From an uncultured Eubacteriales bacterium (GTDB lineage Bacteria; Bacillota; Clostridia; Oscillospirales; Oscillospiraceae): a stretch of 31,333 nt of DNA. The stretch is taken from contig CABRZL010000019.1 of the NCBI GenBank assembly GCA_902475435.1, positions 1 to 31,333 on the forward strand, given 5' to 3'. The position numbers and the translations under genes are program-made. The notes beneath the pieces were generated by a model, which ran no database searches, was not told where the DNA came from, and saw only the letters and a program-made list of their open reading frames with translations. This document shows, piece by piece, positions 28,793-31,333 of the stretch. Position 1 is the first letter of the stretch. Every line of letters starts with the position of its first letter.

Positions 28793-30010
28793 ATGTTTCA
28801 CAGATCTACAAAAGCTGTGGTGCAGGGCCGGCATATCCTTCGGCGCACCACAAAAAACATTCCGGAGAACAGCCGATCCCGCCGATGGCCCCTGCTGCTG
28901 GGGCTGGGCGCTGCGGCTCTGCTGCTGGTTTTGGCTGGTCTGGCGCTGTTCTGGTACAGGGAGGACACAGCCCCTGCCCTGGAGGGACGGCAGCTTTTGG
29001 CCATACCGGCGGAAGCCAGTTTAGCCCAGGAGACAGACCCCGGTGACGTGCTCCGGATCTACGCCGGTCAGGCGGAAATCCCCACGCTGCGCTATGTCCA
29101 GGTAGGGGCTGTGGCCGGGGACAGCATCAGCGTTCTGCTGTCAGAACCCCAATTACAGGACTATCTGGAGGCAGCAGCCAGTGAAACAGTCTATGCCGCC
29201 CTGGTGATTCACAACGACGCCCAGGCGGCCCAGGAGGCGCTGGAGCTTCAGGACGCCTGGAACAATCCGGATATCTCCATTGGTCTGCCCGACGGAGATC
29301 TGACCCTGGAATTGGATGAGAGCGCCCAGCTTGCAGCGGATATTTCCATCAGCCCGGAAGGAGCAGTCGCACCGGAGATCACCTGGTCCTCCTCCGACGA
29401 AACAGTGGCTACAGTGGATGACAGCGGCATGGTTACGGCCCTGTCCCCTGGGAAAACGGAACTCTCTGTCTCCTGCGGGGAATCCAGCGCCGCCTGTACC
29501 GTCATGGTCTTTTTGGCAGCCTCCGAGCTGGAGTTTGATTCCGATGAAATTACCATTGGGGTGGGCGGCAATGTAACGCTGACGCCCACGGTCAGCCCGG
29601 AGAACTATACAGAAACGCTCCGCTGGTCCACCGCCGACAGCTCTGTGGCGGAGGTGGACAGCAGCGGCGCTGTGACCGGCATTGCGGAAGGAGAGGCGGA
29701 GATCACAGTCTCCGGGAAACACGTCAGCGCTTCCTACACGGTGGTTGTTGTGACAGAGGCGGAGGAAATCCGTCTCAACCGGGAAACACTGCTGCTGGAG
29801 GTTGGACGCTCCGGGGCGCTGGCTGCTGTGGTAACGCCGGAGGATACCAGTGACAAAACCGTATCCTGGACTTCCTCTGACGAAGCTGTTGCCACCGTGG
29901 ACGCCGAAGGCACCATCACTGCCATTACGGAAGGAGAAGCGGAGATCACAGCAAGCTGCGGCGCTGTATCCGCTTCCTGTACGGTCACTGTCATAGCGCC
30001 CGCCGGTTAA
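28793..30010 (+). CDS. Membrane-anchored CpaB/RcpC-like protein with three BIG2 repeats
   Basis: 405 residues; AGGAGG lies 7 bases before the ATG. A basic N-terminus and one membrane helix (LLLGLGAAALLLVLAGLALFW) lead to about 100 residues (RQLLAIPAEASLAQETDPGDVLRIYAG, LRYVQVGAVAGDSISVLLSEPQLQDYLEAA) that follow the C-terminal pattern of CpaB/RcpC, the Tad-pilus periplasmic protein. Three bacterial Ig-like group 2 repeats fill 160-405, each with a WSSSDE-type turn, VATVD and GxTELSVS-like strand. It probably stands outside the membrane as a spacer or wall-spanning support of the transfer apparatus. The CpaB relation is by pattern only. Confidence 0.68.
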   Translation: MFHRSTKAVVQGRHILRRTTKNIPENSRSRRWPLLLGLGAAALLLVLAGLALFWYREDTAPALEGRQLLAIPAEASLAQETDPGDVLRIYAGQAEIPTLRYVQVGAVAGDSISVLLSEPQLQDYLEAAASETVYAALVIHNDAQAAQEALELQDAWNNPDISIGLPDGDLTLELDESAQLAADISISPEGAVAPEITWSSSDETVATVDDSGMVTALSPGKTELSVSCGESSAACTVMVFLAASELEFDSDEITIGVGGNVTLTPTVSPENYTETLRWSTADSSVAEVDSSGAVTGIAEGEAEITVSGKHVSASYTVVVVTEAEEIRLNRETLLLEVGRSGALAAVVTPEDTSDKTVSWTSSDEAVATVDAEGTITAITEGEAEITASCGAVSASCTVTVIAPAG

Positions 30011-30026
30011 AAAATTTAATATTTTC

Positions 30027-30055
30027 TTGCATTGCTATTCTTTTCCCTGTAAAAT
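30027..30055 (+). promoter_or_regulatory. Probable sigma-A promoter for the transglutaminase-like gene
   Basis: TTGCAT (30027-30032) and TAAAAT (30050-30055) are 17 bases apart in an AT-rich gap after the transfer operon. AAGGAG follows at 30095-30100. Confidence 0.5.
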
Positions 30056-30108
30056 AATTACTGATTCGGAAGTGACAAACTAGAGGAAAATAATAAGGAG
30101 TGAAAACG

Positions 30109-31333
30109 TTGAACTGTAAAACAAAAATCATTGGAATCCTCTGCGCGTTTGCGCTGTGTATCGGAATATTTGCACCGCTCAGCGCCGCTGCAACCGATTT
30201 GGCGCCGGAGGTACAGACTGCTGCACAGATGACGGATGGCGCGGCCTTTGGCGAATGGATTGAAATCGCCGCCGACGTCAAAACCGTATGGACCAACGAC
30301 GCCCTCAGCGACAGCGAGATGAAGCCCTTACTCAACAATCTGGAGCTGTATCCCCAAAAAACCGGATGGGTGGAGTTGGACGAAAAAATAGCAGCCCTCC
30401 TCAAGCCTTATGAGAACAGCGATACCTATACCAAACTACGGGCTGCCTATGATTACCTGGTAAAGAATGTGTCCTATAGCTGGGATGGCTACAGTGATAC
30501 CTATGCCTCTCTGGCAGCCTACAACAGTTTCAGCTATAATTACTTGAAGAATTTAACCTATGAACCCTACCTGGAAAAGTCCATTCCGGACGATATGGCA
30601 AACCGGACCTATCATGTTCTGACCGCGAAAACCGGCGTCTGCTACGACTATGCCATCGCCTTTGCGGTCATTGCACGGTATATTGGCATCCAGTCCTATG
30701 TCCATACCGGTTACTTTGAGATGGAGTATTACTACGCCGGCCCCTATCATCATGGATGGGCGGTACTGGTGCTGGACGGCGAACCGTACATCTTTGATCC
30801 CCAGCGAGATTCCCGAAATTGGAGCATGTCCTATCGGAACGGCTATTATTTTGGCGTTCCTGAGGAAAACGCATGGCGCTATGATCCAAACCGGTATCCG
30901 GAGGATGCAGAAGCCAATCCCCAACGGGACGCCAGTATGCTGCCGGTGGGCTCGGAGCGCGGCCACAAGGCTACGGTTTCCGCCGTTGCTTCCCGTTCCG
31001 GTACTGTGACCGGAGCCGGAGATATTATGACTGGTGAGGTCATCACTCTGAGGGCGGTACCCAACGAGGGCAAGTCCTTTGACGGTTGGTACGACGAAAA
31101 CGGAACGCTCCTGAGCCAGGATACCAGCTATAGCTGGACAGTGACAAAGGATTGCACCGTCTATGCGCTGTTTGCCGACGACAAATTCTACGATATTCCT
31201 GTGAACGCCTGGTACGAGGAGGACGTCATGGAGGCCGTGGACCTGGGACTACTGGAGGGCGTCACGCCCATTTCCTTCTGCGGAGACATGAACTTCTCCC
31301 GGGCCATGGCCGTAATGATGTTGGCTCGGTTGG
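30109..31333 (+). CDS. Secreted transglutaminase-like protein with SLH anchor (runs off the right end)
   Basis: TTG start after AAGGAG; open to the window edge (408 residues seen). A signal peptide (about 1-27, ending LSAAA) leads to a transglutaminase-like domain with C178 in TGVCYDYA, H215 in HHGWAVL and D230 in YIFDPQ, the Cys-His-Asp triad. From about 292 to 350 lies a repeat of the Gram-positive surface type (VITLRAVPNEGKSFDGWYDENG, TVYALFA). The last visible part (FYDIPVNAWYEEDVMEAVDLGLLEG, FSRAMAVMMLARL) is an S-layer homology domain, so more SLH copies should follow. It has its own promoter, so it may be cargo rather than channel. The substrate is unknown; protein crosslinking or peptidase activity are possible. 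Confidence 0.8.
   Translation, partial: MNCKTKIIGILCAFALCIGIFAPLSAAATDLAPEVQTAAQMTDGAAFGEWIEIAADVKTVWTNDALSDSEMKPLLNNLELYPQKTGWVELDEKIAALLKPYENSDTYTKLRAAYDYLVKNVSYSWDGYSDTYASLAAYNSFSYNYLKNLTYEPYLEKSIPDDMANRTYHVLTAKTGVCYDYAIAFAVIARYIGIQSYVHTGYFEMEYYYAGPYHHGWAVLVLDGEPYIFDPQRDSRNWSMSYRNGYYFGVPEENAWRYDPNRYPEDAEANPQRDASMLPVGSERGHKATVSAVASRSGTVTGAGDIMTGEVITLRAVPNEGKSFDGWYDENGTLLSQDTSYSWTVTKDCTVYALFADDKFYDIPVNAWYEEDVMEAVDLGLLEGVTPISFCGDMNFSRAMAVMMLARL

Overview
The window looks like the accessory and transfer region of an integrative and conjugative element (ICE) or related conjugative element from a gut-type Clostridia/Oscillospiraceae (Firmicutes). The reasons are strong AGGAGG-type ribosome sites with frequent GTG/TTG starts, moderately high GC, LPXTG pilins with a class C sortase, an SLH protein, and a Gram-positive type IV secretion set (MobP-like relaxase, VirD4, PrgI/VirB3-like, VirB4, CHAP hydrolase). 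No integrase or att site is visible, so the element extends beyond both ends.

Region by region. 1-1300: tail of a ParA, then a ParB-like gene broken by a one-base frameshift. 1330-3500: a lipoprotein with a Cys-rich tail and an MNT-HEPN toxin-antitoxin pair. 3511-10753: a sortase-assembled pilus locus (thioester-type tip adhesin, major pilin, class C sortase that appears to start at ACG), with a BrnT-BrnA toxin-antitoxin pair on the opposite strand between pilins and sortase. 10778-10892: a tRNA-like element with a 31-nt excess. 10900-15769: a second, intact ParB-like gene, a DUF3991/TOPRIM primase-like protein, a 44-residue acidic protein and a large ArdC-like zincin with a duplicated module. 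15890-17460: an IS110-family insertion on the minus strand with a structured non-coding upstream region. 17504-19188: SSB without the acidic tip, GC-rich hairpin repeats, a candidate oriT region, and relaxosome accessory genes. 19189-30010: relaxase, VirD4 split over two frames, VirB2/VirB6/VirB3-PrgI/VirB4-like proteins, a CHAP plus SleB-like wall hydrolase, a CpaE/TadZ-like protein with an altered P-loop, and a CpaB/RcpC-like protein carrying three BIG2 repeats. 30109-end: a secreted transglutaminase-like, SLH-anchored protein, cut by the window edge.

How the parts fit. ParA/ParB and the two toxin-antitoxin pairs would stabilise the element. SSB, TOPRIM and ArdC-like proteins would support or protect incoming single-stranded DNA. 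Relaxase, RHH protein and oriT would form the relaxosome, which VirD4 delivers to the VirB channel while the CHAP/SleB enzyme opens the wall. The pilus and SLH protein would change host surface adhesion. The most unusual signals are the long palindromes inside and before the parB genes (parS-like candidates), the tRNA-like element, the probable IS110 bridge-RNA region, the CpaE/CpaB-like pair at the end of a conjugation operon, and frame or start anomalies in parB1, the sortase and virD4. All functional assignments are by eye; no database search was run.
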